Shown one piece after another: positions 5,256 to 6,179 of a stretch of DNA of 6,179 nucleotides. This stretch comes from a bacterium BMS3Bbin02 (GTDB lineage Bacteria > Actinomycetota > Acidimicrobiia > Spongiisociales > UBA5794): NCBI GenBank assembly GCA_002898115.1, contig BDTL01000064.1, positions 1 through 6,179 of the forward strand. Reading direction: 5' to 3'. The notes beneath the pieces are model-generated. The model ran no database searches and was not told the DNA's origin. It saw only the letters and a list, made by a program, of their open reading frames with translations. The stretch's first letter is position 1, and each line of letters begins with the position of its first letter. A program made the translations under genes and the position numbers.

Positions 5256-6179
5256 GCTGCGAGGTCTCGCATGATCTCCTCCGAACCGCCGCCGATGGCG
5301 TTGACTCGTACCTCCCGGTAGATGCGCTCGACCGGGTTGCCCCGCAGATAGGAGGCGCCACCGAGGATCTGAGAAGCCTCGCGTGCGCAGAACTCCATCG
5401 CCAGACTTGCCTGGACCTTGCACTCGGCAAGTTGAGCAATCGGTTTGTCGCCCTGGTCAACCCGATAGGCGAGCTGTTCCATCCACGCGCGTGTCGCATT
5501 GATCCGGCGGTCCATGTCAACAAGTTTGTGGCGGATGACCTGGCTCTCAGAAAGGGGAGCACCGAAGGTGATTCGCTCCCTGGCCCAGGCCAGCGCCTCG
5601 TTGTAACACACCCGCGACGCCCCGACCATGCCCGCGATCAGGAACAGGCGTTCGTAGTTGAAGTTCTCCATGATCAGCTGGAACGCGGCGTTCTCGGTTC
5701 CGAGAAGGTATCTGGCAGGGACCCGGCAGTCGTCGAAATACAGTGTGGCCGTGTCCGAGCACCACCACCCCATCTTCTTGAGAGGGGTCTTGGTGAATCC
5801 GGGAGTTGTCGCCGGAACCACGATGAGTGAGACACCGTTGGCACCCGGTCCGCCGGTGCGCACCGCCGTCGTGATGTAGTCGGCGCGCATGCCCGACGTG
5901 ATGAACGTCTTCGAGCCGTTCACGATGTAGTCGTCGCCGACGCGGACCGCGGTGGTTCTCAGATTCGCTACGTCAGATCCACCGCTTGGCTCAGTGATGG
6001 CAAGCGCGCAGATCAGGTCGCCCGACAACATCCCCGGCAGAATCTCCCCCTTGGTCTCATCCGTCCCGCCGTTCTGGATTGGCGGCGCCCCGATGTAGTT
6101 GGAGAGCAGCGACGCTCCCACACCGCCCGCGGCACACCTGGCGACCTCTTCGGCGAGGATGGTGAGTAGGAGAGCGTCA
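5237..6179 (-). CDS. Acyl-CoA dehydrogenase, C-terminal 313 residues (partial)
   Basis: An FAD-dependent acyl-CoA dehydrogenase forming the alpha,beta double bond of an acyl-CoA and passing electrons to ETF. The reading frame stays open to the right edge, so the N-terminal 70-90 residues of a usual 380-400 are missing; a GTG at 6121 is internal, not the start. Residue numbers here count from that GTG codon. The signatures are ALAITEPSGGSD (39-50, FAD/substrate loop), VNGSKTFITSG (67-77), NYERLFLIAGMVGASR (155-170), RITFGAPLSESQ (183-194) and the C-terminal RNPVER-like/YREVR/IGGGSEEI stretch near the end. The position that carries the catalytic Glu in medium-chain enzymes (I-Y-E-G-T) reads I-G-G-G-S here. 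Glu157 in NYERL matches the alternative catalytic Glu of long-chain and isovaleryl-CoA dehydrogenases. Substrate chain or branching cannot be named from this. The gene converges on the HmuY-like gene with a 24-base gap and shows no functional link to it. Confidence 0.92.
   Translation of the reverse strand, partial: DALLLTILAEEVARCAAGGVGASLLSNYIGAPPIQNGGTDETKGEILPGMLSGDLICALAITEPSGGSDVANLRTTAVRVGDDYIVNGSKTFITSGMRADYITTAVRTGGPGANGVSLIVVPATTPGFTKTPLKKMGWWCSDTATLYFDDCRVPARYLLGTENAAFQLIMENFNYERLFLIAGMVGASRVCYNEALAWARERITFGAPLSESQVIRHKLVDMDRRINATRAWMEQLAYRVDQGDKPIAQLAECKVQASLAMEFCAREASQILGGASYLRGNPVERIYREVRVNAIGGGSEEIMRDLAARQLGI

Noticed and set aside
6119..6121. GTG at 6121 as the start of the acyl-CoA dehydrogenase
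   Set aside because: The frame stays open upstream to the window edge with family-like sequence (LLLTILAEEVARCAAGG), so the codon is an internal Val.

Overview
The window reads as chromosomal DNA of moderately high GC (about 60% by eye). It probably comes from an actinomycete-type bacterium, possibly an uncultured Acidimicrobiia-like lineage. That guess rests on GC content, frequent GTG/TTG codons in start regions, the style of the acyl-CoA dehydrogenase, and a single-pass membrane anchor instead of a lipoprotein signal on the HmuY-like protein. Taxonomy is inference only. No tRNA, rRNA, CRISPR array, insertion sequence or phage gene is visible.

Layout. Bases 1-76 lie beyond the 3' end of the first operon and hold no assignable gene. 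From about 3878 down to 77, on the minus strand, is a three-gene carbohydrate cassette. In transcription order it is a GT4/GT-B glycosyltransferase (2673-3878), an (alpha/alpha)6-barrel glycosidase-like protein (1637-2695) whose start overlaps the glycosyltransferase end by 23 bases, and a GH130-type beta-mannoside phosphorylase/hydrolase with a long N-terminal extension (77-1549). Bases 3879-4537 (659 bp) separate this cassette from a divergent plus-strand gene. They hold no convincing gene but several small structured elements: a tandem hexamer, an 8-bp inverted repeat, and a 10-bp hairpin with a competing stem just ahead of the plus-strand gene. That gene (4538-5212) encodes a membrane-anchored HmuY-like protein. 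It converges after only 24 bp on an acyl-CoA dehydrogenase (5237 to the right edge, minus strand, N-terminus outside the window). An imperfect hairpin spans the convergent junction.

How the genes work together. The GT4, barrel and GH130 genes are co-oriented and closely packed, and their functions fit one pathway. The glycosyltransferase would build a glycan, probably manno-configured if the GH130 partner guides the guess, and the barrel and GH130 proteins would trim or recycle it. The product is unknown. Gene-to-gene coupling looks tight: one overlap, and a GH130 start with no ribosome binding site of its own but an ATGA overlap with a 12-codon leader reading frame. The HmuY-like protein and the acyl-CoA dehydrogenase show no evident link to the cassette or to each other.

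The items most worth a second look are the HmuY-fold protein with an inside-out membrane anchor and apparently lost heme ligands, the switch-like alternative hairpins in its leader, and the glycan cassette of unknown product.
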